A DNA stretch of 7,373 bases from an uncultured Collinsella sp. (GCA_900555225.1 USKL01000069.1:1-7373); one strand, 5' to 3'; numbered from the stretch's first letter, positions 1 through 6,210 are shown. Numbers and translations are program-made. Notes: a model not told the origin generated them from the sequence alone.

Positions 1-780
1 GAGTTGGCGGAAAACGACCTGCTGACAAAAATTGCCCGTTCGTGGGCGTCGCTGATCTCCGCAGATCGCCTTGGGCTTGCTATTGAGGATAACGCGGCTC
101 GTCTGGCATTTTTGCTGTTGTCGAGCGGTATCTGCAGCGTTGTGCTGGCCGTTGCGTCGTCGTCGCCCATCGGCTTTGTCTTGGGGCTGGTGGCGCCGTT
201 TGGCGTGGGTGCCGCGCGTGACACCTTCGATCGCCGACGCGAGCAGCATGATGTAGAAGAGGCCATGCCCGAGGCATTCACGGCGTTATCCATGTCGCTT
301 GCCTCGGGGCATTCGCTGGCACAGGGCATGCGCTTTGTGGGCGCCCATGCGCAAGAGCCGGTGCATACCGAGTTTTTGCGGGTGGCAGCGGCAATCGATT
401 GCGGTATCTCGGCGACCGACGCACTCGATGACCTACTCGTTCGCATCGATGCCCCCGGCCTTTCGCTTGTCACCTTGGCGCTCAAAGTATCGCAGCGTAC
501 CGGGGCTCCGCTTGCCGGCTTGCTGTCCGAGGCGTCGAGCATGGTGGGTGAGCGCATTGAGCTCAAACGCCGTCTGGACGTTAAGACGTCGCAGGCGCGT
601 ATGTCGGCACACATGGTCGCAGCGATGCCGGCGGGCATGTGCGCGGTACTGGCTTTGCTTTCGGCAGACTTTCGCCGCGGTCTTGCGATGCCGGCTGGTG
701 CGGGCGCCGTGGTGCTGGGACTTGCCCTCAACGTCGTTGCCCTGGTAGTTATCCGGCGCATTATGCGGGTGGAGTTATGA
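1..780 (+). CDS. tadB: TadB-like type II secretion F (T2SSF) platform protein, 5' end uncertain
   Basis: Inner-membrane platform protein of the Tad/Flp pilus machine, which couples the cytoplasmic TadA-type ATPase to pilin assembly. Counting from a TTG at base 4 there are 258 residues: hydrophobic segments at about 33-51 and 55-70, a cytoplasmic T2SSF helical domain at about 88-200 (EAFTALSMSLASGHSLAQG, later RTGAPLAGLLSEASS), then hydrophobic segments at about 200-220 and 232-251. That is the usual TadB order. TadB proteins are commonly near 300 residues with one more N-terminal membrane segment, the frame is open to base 1, and no ribosome site is visible, so the true start may lie outside the window. 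The stop overlaps the next start in ATGA. TadB and TadC are paralogues; TadB is chosen because it comes first and is followed by a second T2SSF gene. The family call is firm, the TadB/TadC choice moderate. Confidence 0.82.
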   Translation, partial: ELAENDLLTKIARSWASLISADRLGLAIEDNAARLAFLLLSSGICSVVLAVASSSPIGFVLGLVAPFGVGAARDTFDRRREQHDVEEAMPEAFTALSMSLASGHSLAQGMRFVGAHAQEPVHTEFLRVAAAIDCGISATDALDDLLVRIDAPGLSLVTLALKVSQRTGAPLAGLLSEASSMVGERIELKRRLDVKTSQARMSAHMVAAMPAGMCAVLALLSADFRRGLAMPAGAGAVVLGLALNVVALVVIRRIMRVEL

Positions 781-1290
781 GCGCCCTGGTCGGGGCCGCG
801 GCTTGTCTGTGTGCCCTGAGCGTATTTACCGCGACAGGTTTGGAGCGTGCGGATGCTCGCAAGATTGCAGAGGCGTGCAAGCGTGAGGCGGTGCTGGTCA
901 TTGCTGCGGGCTGCTCGGTGATTGATGCCCTGACCGCGCGAATGAAGGGCGCGATTGGGGCGGGCCGTCCGTCTTGAGCGAGCCTGCATGGCGTGGCAGG
1001 TGGGCGTGGGGACGCGCGAGGCCGAGCTGTTGGCTGCCGCGCGTGATTTGGACGTGAGGGCGCTCGAGACCTTTGCCATCACGGTGGGGCAGGCGCTTGC
1101 CCTGGGCGCTCCGCTGGCCGAGACGCTGGCTGCTCAAAGTCGCGAGATCCGTGCGGCCCATCGCGCCGCAGTCGAGCGCGAGATCGAGCGCGCACCGGTC
1201 AAGCTGCTGATTCCCACCGGCACGCTCATCTTGCCGGCGTTGCTTCTGTCCATATTGGGCCCGCTGCTGGGAGCAGGCGGGATGATGTAG
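777..1290 (+). pseudogene. tadC: TadC-like T2SSF platform gene, split by an apparent frameshift
   Basis: Second platform protein of the Tad secretion machine, read in two frames. The first frame opens at ATG 777, overlapping the tadB stop in ATGA. It encodes 66 residues with one N-terminal membrane segment (LVGAAACLCALSVFTAT) and ends at TGA 975-977. The second frame is open from 955 to 1290 and encodes the C-terminal half of a T2SSF domain plus a final membrane segment (LILPALLLSILGPLL). Removing one G from the G run at 957-960 joins them as MKGAIGRAVRLERACMAW and gives one protein of about 170 residues. Neither half alone has the two-ended membrane topology of the family, so one broken gene is the simplest reading. 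A sequencing or assembly indel, a real mutation, and programmed +1 shifting cannot be told apart here. Even rejoined, the protein is shorter than most TadC. Confidence 0.68.
955..1290 (+). CDS. C-terminal T2SSF half of tadC, as it would be translated alone
   Basis: Open frame of 111 residues from a TTG at 955; an internal ATG lies at 988. It holds the second T2SSF helical bundle (DLDVRALETFAITVGQALAL, then GAPLAETLAAQSREIRAAHR), the charged helix leading to the membrane, and one hydrophobic segment. No good ribosome-binding site precedes 955 or 988, but it overlaps the end of the 777-977 frame by 23 nt, so termination-reinitiation could express it. It ends 10 nt before the flp start. It is listed separately because a gene caller may report it alone; the preferred interpretation is the split gene spanning 777-1290. 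Confidence 0.5.
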   Translation: MGRAVRLERACMAWQVGVGTREAELLAAARDLDVRALETFAITVGQALALGAPLAETLAAQSREIRAAHRAAVEREIERAPVKLLIPTGTLILPALLLSILGPLLGAGGMM

Positions 1291-1296
1291 GGAGGA
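1291..1296 (+). promoter_or_regulatory. Strong ribosome-binding site for flp
   Basis: GGAGGA starts directly after the tadC stop and lies 4 nt before ATG 1301. It is the best Shine-Dalgarno match in the locus, which fits the need for far more pilin than assembly proteins. It also fixes the flp start. Confidence 0.75.
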
Positions 1297-1300
1297 ATAT

Positions 1301-1534
1301 ATGAACACGATGACCGACATTGCGGGCAAGGCTTGGAGCTGGACTTTTTGCCGGGCAATCCGCGCTCGCCAGCGGGCCAAGGCGCTGTTGCGGGAGGAGA
1401 GCGCGCAGGGCACTACCGAATACGCCATCTTGGTCGGCGTGCTCGTAGTGATCGCGATTATCGCCATCGTCGCGTTTAAGAGCAAAGTCGAAGAACTATG
1501 GAACGCGATCAAAGACGGCATCAACAGCCTGTAG
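1301..1534 (+). CDS. flp: Flp-type prepilin (type IVb major pilin)
   Basis: Structural subunit of the Tad pilus, made as a prepilin in the inner membrane, cleaved by a prepilin peptidase, then polymerised. The 77-residue product has a basic cytoplasmic leader (residues 1-35, ending REESA), the pilin signature QGTTEYAIL (36-44), an uninterrupted hydrophobic helix (about 42-59) and a short polar tail (KSKVEELWNAIKDGINSL). Cleavage between A35 and Q36 puts Glu at +5 and Tyr at +6, as in Flp pilins, but the -1 residue is Ala rather than the usual Gly. Cutting after G37 instead would put Glu at +3. The leader is long for the family. Size, motif, strong ribosome site and position after the platform genes make the call secure. 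Its last 37 nt overlap the next gene. Confidence 0.92.
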   Translation: MNTMTDIAGKAWSWTFCRAIRARQRAKALLREESAQGTTEYAILVGVLVVIAIIAIVAFKSKVEELWNAIKDGINSL

Positions 1535-2061
1535 GAGGCAGGCGGCCTGTTGGTTCGCCGCTGGTGCTCGTTTGCTTGCTCGTGGCAATAGCGGTGACGT
1601 TTTGGGGGCTGGGTGTTGCGCGGCAGCAGCGTCCAGGCGCTACTGCCGATTTGGGATCGGGCTCGGCGGCGGTGTCACAAGCGGAAGGCGCGGGGGCTAT
1701 GGGCGGTCAGAATGCCGCCGTCACGGCTCAGACCTTTTTGCGGGCACTCGATGAGCGGGCGGCCAGTGCGACGGAGCCGTCTGCAGACAACGCGATTGCG
1801 GTTCGGCTCGCATGGTCCGAGGACCGGCCGATGACCGAGGCAGCGGCAGACCTGCTGCGCGCCTACCGCGAGGTGCCCACGGCCCAGCTCGCCCTGAGTG
1901 GCTATCTCGATATTAAGGGCAACGTATGGGGCGCCATCGTGCGCGATGGGCGAGGCTGGGTCGACATGGTGACGGTTGCCGCGGATGCCGGCGATGCCTC
2001 GTGCCGCCTGCGTGCCGTGCGTCTGGTTCCGCAAACAACGGAGTCAAAGGAGGGGTCGTGA
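1498..2061 (+). CDS. Single-pass membrane protein of unknown function in the tad operon
   Basis: Not recognised as a named family. ATG 1498 gives 187 residues: a basic N-terminus (1-19), one membrane segment (about 21-40), a Gly/Ala/Ser-rich linker (about 46-75) and a mixed alpha/beta outer domain (about 76-178) containing GYLDIKGNVWGAIVRD and one Cys (169). The predicted topology is cytoplasmic N-terminus and extracytoplasmic C-terminus. The start lies inside flp (37-nt overlap) with only a weak GAAG upstream. A TAGGAGG at 1532-1538 sits at the flp stop, but no ATG, GTG or TTG in this frame follows at a usable distance, so 1498 is preferred. Its place between two prepilin genes argues for a role in pilus assembly, anchoring or processing, possibly the slot filled by RcpC/CpaB- or TadD-like accessory genes elsewhere, though no SAF or TPR motif is visible. 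It stops 1 nt before the next ATG. Confidence 0.75.
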   Translation: MERDQRRHQQPVGGRRPVGSPLVLVCLLVAIAVTFWGLGVARQQRPGATADLGSGSAAVSQAEGAGAMGGQNAAVTAQTFLRALDERAASATEPSADNAIAVRLAWSEDRPMTEAAADLLRAYREVPTAQLALSGYLDIKGNVWGAIVRDGRGWVDMVTVAADAGDASCRLRAVRLVPQTTESKEGS

Positions 2062-2062
2062 A

Positions 2063-2281
2063 ATGCATGATGTCCTGCGTGAGGAATCTGCTCAGTCGAC
2101 CGTCGAATACGCCATCGTCACCGTGGCGCTGTTGTCGATTGTGCTGGCGATTGCGGGGCTTTGGCGCGCTGGCACCGATGGGCGCTTGGCGGCATTGGTC
2201 GAGCGGGCAGCGTCTCATGGCGTCGCCCCATCGTCGGTTATCGACGCCGCGACGGGTGCCAAGGACATCGCTCTGTATTGA
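2063..2281 (+). CDS. Short Flp-like prepilin or pseudopilin
   Basis: A 72-residue protein with an AAAGGAGG ribosome site at 2046-2053, 9 nt before ATG 2063. The leader is only 10 residues (ending REESA), then QSTVEYAIV at 11-19 and a hydrophobic helix to about residue 33. A soluble tail of about 39 residues follows, rich in Ala, Arg and Asp. The leader-helix junction closely resembles that of flp (REESAQ.T.EYAI), so the two are probably paralogues. The longer charged tail suggests a minor pilin or pseudopilin rather than the bulk subunit. The predicted A10/Q11 cleavage again has Ala at -1, with Glu at +5 and Tyr at +6. Its end overlaps the next gene. The pilin-family call is strong; the minor-pilin role is inference. 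Confidence 0.85.
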   Translation: MHDVLREESAQSTVEYAIVTVALLSIVLAIAGLWRAGTDGRLAALVERAASHGVAPSSVIDAATGAKDIALY

Positions 2282-2756
2282 TATCGCGTGTGAGGATCGG
2301 GCGCAGTCTACGGTCGAGGCCGCCTTTTTGCTGCCGACGTTTTTGACGCTTATCTTGCTCGCGTTGCAGCCGGTGTGCCTGCTCTATACGCGCGCGGTCA
2401 TGGAGTCTGCCGCCGCCGAGACCGCGCGGCTTATGACCACGACGACGGTGGAGAACGACGATGACCTTAAGGAGTTCACTCGCCGCAGACTTGCCGCGGT
2501 GCCCAACGTCTCGATTTTTCATGCCGGCGGGCCGCTGTCGTGGGATATCGAGTTGGGGCGGGCCGGTGCCGGCGGCGTTTCGTCCGTGTCTGTTGCCGGC
2601 GAGGTTAAGCCGCTGCCCGTGATCGGTGCATTTGTGCAGGCCATGGGCAGTGCGGGTGAGGGCGGCTATGTCGAGCTCAAGGTCGACGTCTCGTATCGAT
2701 CGCGTCCCGAATGGCTGGAGGGAGATTATGATTCATGGATTGCTGCATGGGATTAG
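2256..2756 (+). CDS. tadE: TadE-like minor pseudopilin
   Basis: Membrane-anchored pseudopilin needed for pilus biogenesis in characterised tad loci. From GTG 2256 it is 166 residues: short leader, EDRAQSTVEAAFLLPTFLTL at 13-32 (the TadE signature, with Glu 21 and the LLP of the helix), a membrane helix to about 43, then the conserved RAVMESAAAETARLM segment typical of TadE, and a beta-rich outer domain. The start is uncertain: GTG 2256 overlaps the previous gene by 26 nt and lacks a good ribosome site, ATG 2217 would add 13 residues, and ATT 2277 follows an AAGGA at 12 nt. The family call does not depend on this. Cleavage would fall after A16, giving Glu +5. The 3' end overlaps the next gene by 29 nt. 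Confidence 0.8.
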   Translation: MPRTSLCIDIACEDRAQSTVEAAFLLPTFLTLILLALQPVCLLYTRAVMESAAAETARLMTTTTVENDDDLKEFTRRRLAAVPNVSIFHAGGPLSWDIELGRAGAGGVSSVSVAGEVKPLPVIGAFVQAMGSAGEGGYVELKVDVSYRSRPEWLEGDYDSWIAAWD

Positions 2757-4893
2757 GCGCTGCCTGTTGCGGGCGACGCAAGGGTTTGCGGCCCGCCGTC
2801 GACCAGGCGCTCGCCGCAAGCGGGGCGGCTTTATGGGCCGTGCCGGTATCGACTTGTTTATCGAAGACGGCGCCTATACCACGCTCTCCTCTGCGGTTGT
2901 CATTCTGGTGGTGCTTACGCTGCTGTTTTCGTCGACCGCGGCGATATGGAGCATGTCGCGCGCCGGAGACACCCAGGTGGCGGCCGATAGCGGTGCACTG
3001 GCGGGCGCCAACGTGGTGTCGTCCTATCACACGGCCGCCACGGTGGTGGATGCGAGCATTTTGAGTTTGGGCCTGGCGGGGTTTGCCACGATCGGCACCG
3101 GCTTGGTCGCCATCCTCATTCCGGGCGCCGAGGTCGTTGGCAGCGATATCATCGACACGGGGACCAAGATCATTAAAACACGCAACAAGTTTGCCAAAAG
3201 CGCGTCAAAGGGATTGCAAAAGATCGAGACCGCCTTGCCGTATCTGGTTGCCGCGCGCGCCATGCAGGCAGTATCGGCGCAGGATACCGACGGCGTGACC
3301 TATACCGGTACGGCGCTTGCCGTGCCCAGGACATCCGAGTCGGATTTTGTTGCGCTCGAAGGATCCGAAATCTCGACCGATGCCATTAAAGATGCGTCGG
3401 AAGATCTGGAGCGCGCGGCCGAGGAGCTACAAAAAGCGTCGGAGGAGACGGCGAAGGCCAAAGAGCGCGCCTGGCTAGCGGATTGCGGTGGATCGGATAG
3501 AGGTTCGGTCGGCAGCTGTTCGTGTATGTGGGAGCGCGCAAAAAGCCTAACGGATCTCTCCGGTGTTCAAAATCCGCATTACTCATCGAGCGTTACGTGG
3601 GAGCCTCAAGTTGCCCTTGATCGCGCGAAGGACTACTACCATCGGCGTCTGGCAAACGAGAAGCCCCAAGGCTCGAGTGTCGAGATGAAGGCGGAGTCTG
3701 CGGCGCGTAAGGCGTTTTATACCTATGCGAGCGCGGAGGTCGATCGGGCATATATAACCGAGAACGGAGACAGGGTTTCCTCCTATATTCCACTGTTGCC
3801 GCGCAATTCTGACGAGGTCCGGGCGACGGAACTCTATACCGATGCGGTGTGGCCGACGAGCGTGAACGATGACAAGGCGTATCTGCATTACGGGACGACC
3901 TGCCCTAACTATAAGAAAGGAACGCCGAGCGGATTTGCTTCGGTTGCCGATTACGATGGGCAGGATAAATGCAGCAAGTGCCATTTTGGCGTTTCGTCGC
4001 TTGGTGCTGTTGCGGCGCCTTCAACCTCTATCGAAAACGGCTTCGAGTATCACTTTGACAAGTTTAAAGACGCCCTGGAGGACTACGTCGACTGTCGCAA
4101 CAAGGAGCTTGAGCTCGAGCGTCAGACCGAGGACGAAGCCGACCGTGCGGGCAATGCGTTCGATACCGCCATCAAAGAACTTTCCGGTGAGCGCCCGCGC
4201 ATCGCTCCGCCCGGTCGCAACGGTGTGGTCGCCTTTGCGGTCTCGGGCGCCATCTCCAGTCCCGATGAGCTCAACTCCTCGTTTAACACGGCAGTTGAGC
4301 TTGGCGATCGTGGTGCAATTTCTGCTGCGGTGCTCGCGCCCGATGATGCGACGGCACAAAATAACGTTCTCTCGCGGTTTTTCTCGACGCTGGAGGAGCG
4401 TTCGGGCGGCGTTGCCGGCGTGCTCGACGGCATTATGGATGTTTGGGGCCGCTTGCTTGTGGGGTACGGAGACATCCAGGGTGCGGCCGACGAGCTTATG
4501 GGAGAGCTGATCGGTGGCTTGGGAGGGGGTAGCGGCGCGTTGGGCTCCATCGCGTCCTGGCTCGGTGACACCGTTTCGTCCTCCGTGGCGGCGCTGGGAC
4601 TCGAACCGTGCGATTTGCGTCTGAGAAAACCGGTGCTGACCGATACCGCCAATGTCATCAAAAGTCCGGGGTCCGATATCGCAGGCATCTCCAAAACTCA
4701 AGATACCCTGCGAAAAATCCCCTTGGGCGTGACTGACCCCAAGGCACTTTGCGAGGCTTTGGAATATCACGTCGAGCGCACCATCAGCGGCGCGGTGTTC
4801 ACACTTGCGGAGATCCCGCTGCCCGGAGGCGGCTCCATCCCGCTCACTGTCGATGTTGCCACGCTGGTGGGAGCTTTTGGCGGTGGGTCGTAA
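2728..4893 (+). CDS. Large TadG-like membrane-anchored surface or assembly protein
   Basis: A 721-residue protein from ATG 2728, with GGAGGG 5 nt upstream. The N-terminus is a basic cytoplasmic stretch (1-37, many Arg), followed by EDGAYTTLSS, a membrane helix at about 54-74 and AADSGALAGANVV (85-97), the segment that marks TadG-like proteins. A second hydrophobic stretch lies at about 110-132. The rest should be outside the membrane: a Glu/Lys/Ala heptad-like stretch likely to coil (about 214-250), a Cys-rich middle (C253, C264, C266, C392, C415, C418, C456), a Gly-rich segment near 592-605, then C628 and C675. CSKCH at 415-419 matches a CXXCH pattern. No von Willebrand A (MIDAS) motif was recognised, unlike many TadG proteins. 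Unlike its neighbours it lacks the Glu +5 pilin signature. It overlaps tadE by 29 nt and the next gene by 1 nt. TadG-like anchoring at the pilus base is inferred from the N-terminus and position only. Confidence 0.75.
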   Translation: MIHGLLHGIRRCLLRATQGFAARRRPGARRKRGGFMGRAGIDLFIEDGAYTTLSSAVVILVVLTLLFSSTAAIWSMSRAGDTQVAADSGALAGANVVSSYHTAATVVDASILSLGLAGFATIGTGLVAILIPGAEVVGSDIIDTGTKIIKTRNKFAKSASKGLQKIETALPYLVAARAMQAVSAQDTDGVTYTGTALAVPRTSESDFVALEGSEISTDAIKDASEDLERAAEELQKASEETAKAKERAWLADCGGSDRGSVGSCSCMWERAKSLTDLSGVQNPHYSSSVTWEPQVALDRAKDYYHRRLANEKPQGSSVEMKAESAARKAFYTYASAEVDRAYITENGDRVSSYIPLLPRNSDEVRATELYTDAVWPTSVNDDKAYLHYGTTCPNYKKGTPSGFASVADYDGQDKCSKCHFGVSSLGAVAAPSTSIENGFEYHFDKFKDALEDYVDCRNKELELERQTEDEADRAGNAFDTAIKELSGERPRIAPPGRNGVVAFAVSGAISSPDELNSSFNTAVELGDRGAISAAVLAPDDATAQNNVLSRFFSTLEERSGGVAGVLDGIMDVWGRLLVGYGDIQGAADELMGELIGGLGGGSGALGSIASWLGDTVSSSVAALGLEPCDLRLRKPVLTDTANVIKSPGSDIAGISKTQDTLRKIPLGVTDPKALCEALEYHVERTISGAVFTLAEIPLPGGGSIPLTVDVATLVGAFGGGS

Positions 4894-5369
4894 TGGGCAT
4901 TCTCGCGGGCTTGCGCGAGGAGCGTGCCCAGGCGACGGTCGAGATGGCCGTGGTCACGCCTGTCCTGCTCGCGCTGGCTCTCATCGCGTACAACGTCATG
5001 ATCTTTGCCGGCGCGGTCGCGCGCTTCGACCGCGTGGTGCCCGACATCGTGCTTGCGCACGCTGTGGCGCCGGGCGGGGAGGGTGACGAGAGCTCCATTG
5101 ACGCTTCCGCGACCGTTCAAGCTCAGATTCAGAATGCCATGGAGGGATATGACTTACAGGTCGAGGTCTCGAGCGAGCAAGGCGCGGCGTCATCGGATGG
5201 TGGCCTGCTCTCTCTTTCTGGCACGTTTAGGACCTATACCTGCACCATGCACTACGAGCCGTGGCCGAGTTCGCTGAGCATCGCCGGCGTTTCCCTGGGG
5301 GCGCCGGCCGTGCTCACGCATGAACGCGCGGTGACGGTCGATCCATGGCGTCCGGGGGTGGTCATGTGA
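4893..5369 (+). CDS. Second TadE/TadF-like pseudopilin
   Basis: A 158-residue protein whose ATG shares a base with the preceding stop (TAATG), implying translational coupling. REERAQATVEMAVVTPVLLA (8-27) is a pseudopilin leader and helix junction with Glu 17 at +5 if cleaved after A12 and a Pro in the helix as in TadE/TadF. The hydrophobic helix runs to about 40, followed by an outer domain with two Cys-free stretches around one Cys (about 117) in a TYTCTMHYEPWP segment. In characterised tad loci TadE and TadF are paired, both cleaved by the prepilin peptidase and both needed for pilus formation. With the TadE-like gene at 2256 this could be the TadF counterpart, but TadE and TadF differ mostly in size and context, so no symbol is assigned. 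It overlaps the DUF192 gene by 4 nt. Confidence 0.8.
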   Translation: MGILAGLREERAQATVEMAVVTPVLLALALIAYNVMIFAGAVARFDRVVPDIVLAHAVAPGGEGDESSIDASATVQAQIQNAMEGYDLQVEVSSEQGAASSDGGLLSLSGTFRTYTCTMHYEPWPSSLSIAGVSLGAPAVLTHERAVTVDPWRPGVVM

Positions 5370-5725
5370 CCGCGGTCTCGTCCTATATCGCCTACGCGCG
5401 GGCGCTCAACAGGTTGGGCTGGACGCCGGCCGAGTTTGTGGTGGCGGAGTCGTTTACCGTGCGTCTGCGCGGCATGCTGGGACGGCGGCCGATTGCCGCC
5501 AGCGGACTGCCGCTTGTCATGGCGTTTCCGCGCTGTTCCTCGGTTCACACCTGCTTTATGGCCTATCCCATCGATATCGCCTTTATCGACCGTAGCGGCA
5601 ACGTCCTCGAGCGCTACGAAAACGTACGTCCCTGGCGTATGTGTTCCTGCCCCGGCGCCTGGGCAGCACTCGAGCGCCCTTCAATTATTGTTTCGCCCCC
5701 TGTTCTCCAACGCGTGCCGGCTTAA
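5366..5725 (+). CDS. DUF192 (COG1430) family protein
   Basis: Small protein of the DUF192 family, whose biochemical role is not established. The 119 residues from GTG 5366 include VRLRGMLGR (32-40), matching the family's RGLM-type motif, then HTCFMAYPIDIAFIDRSGNV (61-80) and the ENVRPWR segment (85-91), all characteristic. There is no signal peptide, so it should be cytoplasmic, whereas many DUF192 proteins are exported. It has four Cys (57, 63, 93, 95). The C-terminus (after ALE at 101-103) does not show the usual Glu-Leu-Pro-Ala-Gly ending; other frames do not restore it. GTG 5366 is preferred because it overlaps the upstream stop in GTGA and follows GGGGGTGG by 5 nt; ATG 5345 has no ribosome site. 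It is the last gene of the tad operon, so it may act on pilus biogenesis, but this is context only. Confidence 0.82.
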   Translation: MTAVSSYIAYARALNRLGWTPAEFVVAESFTVRLRGMLGRRPIAASGLPLVMAFPRCSSVHTCFMAYPIDIAFIDRSGNVLERYENVRPWRMCSCPGAWAALERPSIIVSPPVLQRVPA

Positions 5726-5782
5726 GGGACTGAGTGAAAACTTCTTGTGGCCGGTTGATGCTTCTGACGTGCCGTTCTATAG

Positions 5783-5822
5783 GAGCGAGATTGTGGCCGA
5801 TGTCGCGCTCAAAAACTTTTTT
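5783..5822 (+). terminator. Possible weak terminator of the tad operon
   Basis: GAGCG (5783-5787) can pair with CGCTC (5806-5810), followed by AAAAAC and a T6 run (5817-5822). The stem is short and imperfect and the T run is not adjacent to it, so this is a weak candidate. No better terminator is seen between the DUF192 stop and the tRNA promoter. Confidence 0.25.
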
Positions 5823-5833
5823 AAAATTCTCGG

Positions 5834-5861
5834 TTGACCGGAGCGCGTCCTTGGTTATACT
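5834..5861 (+). promoter_or_regulatory. Sigma70-type promoter for tRNA-Phe
   Basis: TTGACC at 5834-5839 and TATACT at 5856-5861 with a 16-bp spacer, both near consensus. Transcription would start around 5868, about 26 nt before the mature tRNA. This makes the tRNA independent of the tad operon. Confidence 0.75.
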
Positions 5862-5867
5862 AATCAA

Positions 5868-5882
5868 GCCTTGAAACAAGGC
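5868..5882 (+). other. Short hairpin at the 5' end of the tRNA precursor
   Basis: GCCTTG AAA CAAGGC: a perfect 6-bp stem with a 3-nt loop, beginning where transcription is expected to start. It may protect or mark the 5' leader removed by RNase P; function is inferred only. Confidence 0.45.
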
Positions 5883-5893
5883 ACACCTCAAAT

Positions 5894-5966
<73 letters not shown>

Positions 5967-5979
5967 CCTTGAATTGACT

Positions 5980-6010
5980 AGGACCTCTGCAAAGGGGTCC
6001 TTTTCTTTTA
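5980..6010 (+). terminator. Rho-independent terminator of tRNA-Phe
   Basis: AGGACCTC (5980-5987) pairs with GGGGTCCT (5994-6001), one G-T pair included, around loop TGCAAA. TTTTCTTTTA follows directly. It lies 13 nt after the mature tRNA end. Confidence 0.88.
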
Positions 6011-6024
6011 CCGAGGGCTCCTGC

Positions 6025-6210
6025 GGAAACTGCATCCCGGAATTTGGCTTCAGAGCGGGATGCGCTTTCCGCTTTGAGGCCGCTTGGGAAAGTGTGGCCC
6101 GGAATTTCGCGGAATTGCGGGATGCGCTTTCCGGTTGGGCCTGCCAGCGGAAAACGCATCCCAGTCTCTTGCGAAAAAACGGGGCGCGCTTTTCGGCCGC
6201 CTACTTCCAG
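6025..6210. repeat. Three degenerate 62-bp tandem units, each an inverted repeat
   Basis: Units at 6025-6086, 6087-6148 and 6149-6210 align without gaps. Each begins GGAAA followed by a CGCATCCC-like block. About 34 bases after the unit start each has a GGGATGCGCTTTCC-like block, which is roughly the reverse complement of the unit's beginning. Units 1 and 2 share an identical 17-mer (GCGGGATGCGCTTTCCG) at 6055-6071 and 6117-6133. Unit 3 has the same block at 6180-6196 with three changes. Every unit could fold as a hairpin with 14-bp arms, with 2 to 4 mismatches. It lies just after the tRNA terminator. It resembles a REP/BIME-type palindromic repeat cluster, but no family is recognised. Open frames across it are not convincing genes. 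Confidence 0.75.

Noticed and set aside
898..1524. Minus-strand open frame of 208 codons across tadC and flp
   Set aside because: It is the antisense shadow of well-supported pilus genes in GC-rich DNA, has low-complexity composition and no family motif.
3970..3984. Cytochrome c identity for the TadG-like protein, based on CSKCH
   Set aside because: A single CXXCH in a 721-residue protein without other cytochrome features is not enough; it is kept as an observation about Cys and His only.
4021..4770. Minus-strand open frame of 249 codons inside the TadG-like gene
   Set aside because: The plus-strand gene is continuous, with membrane and TadG-like features and an overlapping operon structure; the antisense frame has no recognisable domain or ribosome site.
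5734..5871. Small plus-strand frame from GTG 5734 (about 45 codons) between the DUF192 gene and the tRNA
   Set aside because: It has no ribosome site and would run through the tRNA promoter; the composition is not protein-like.
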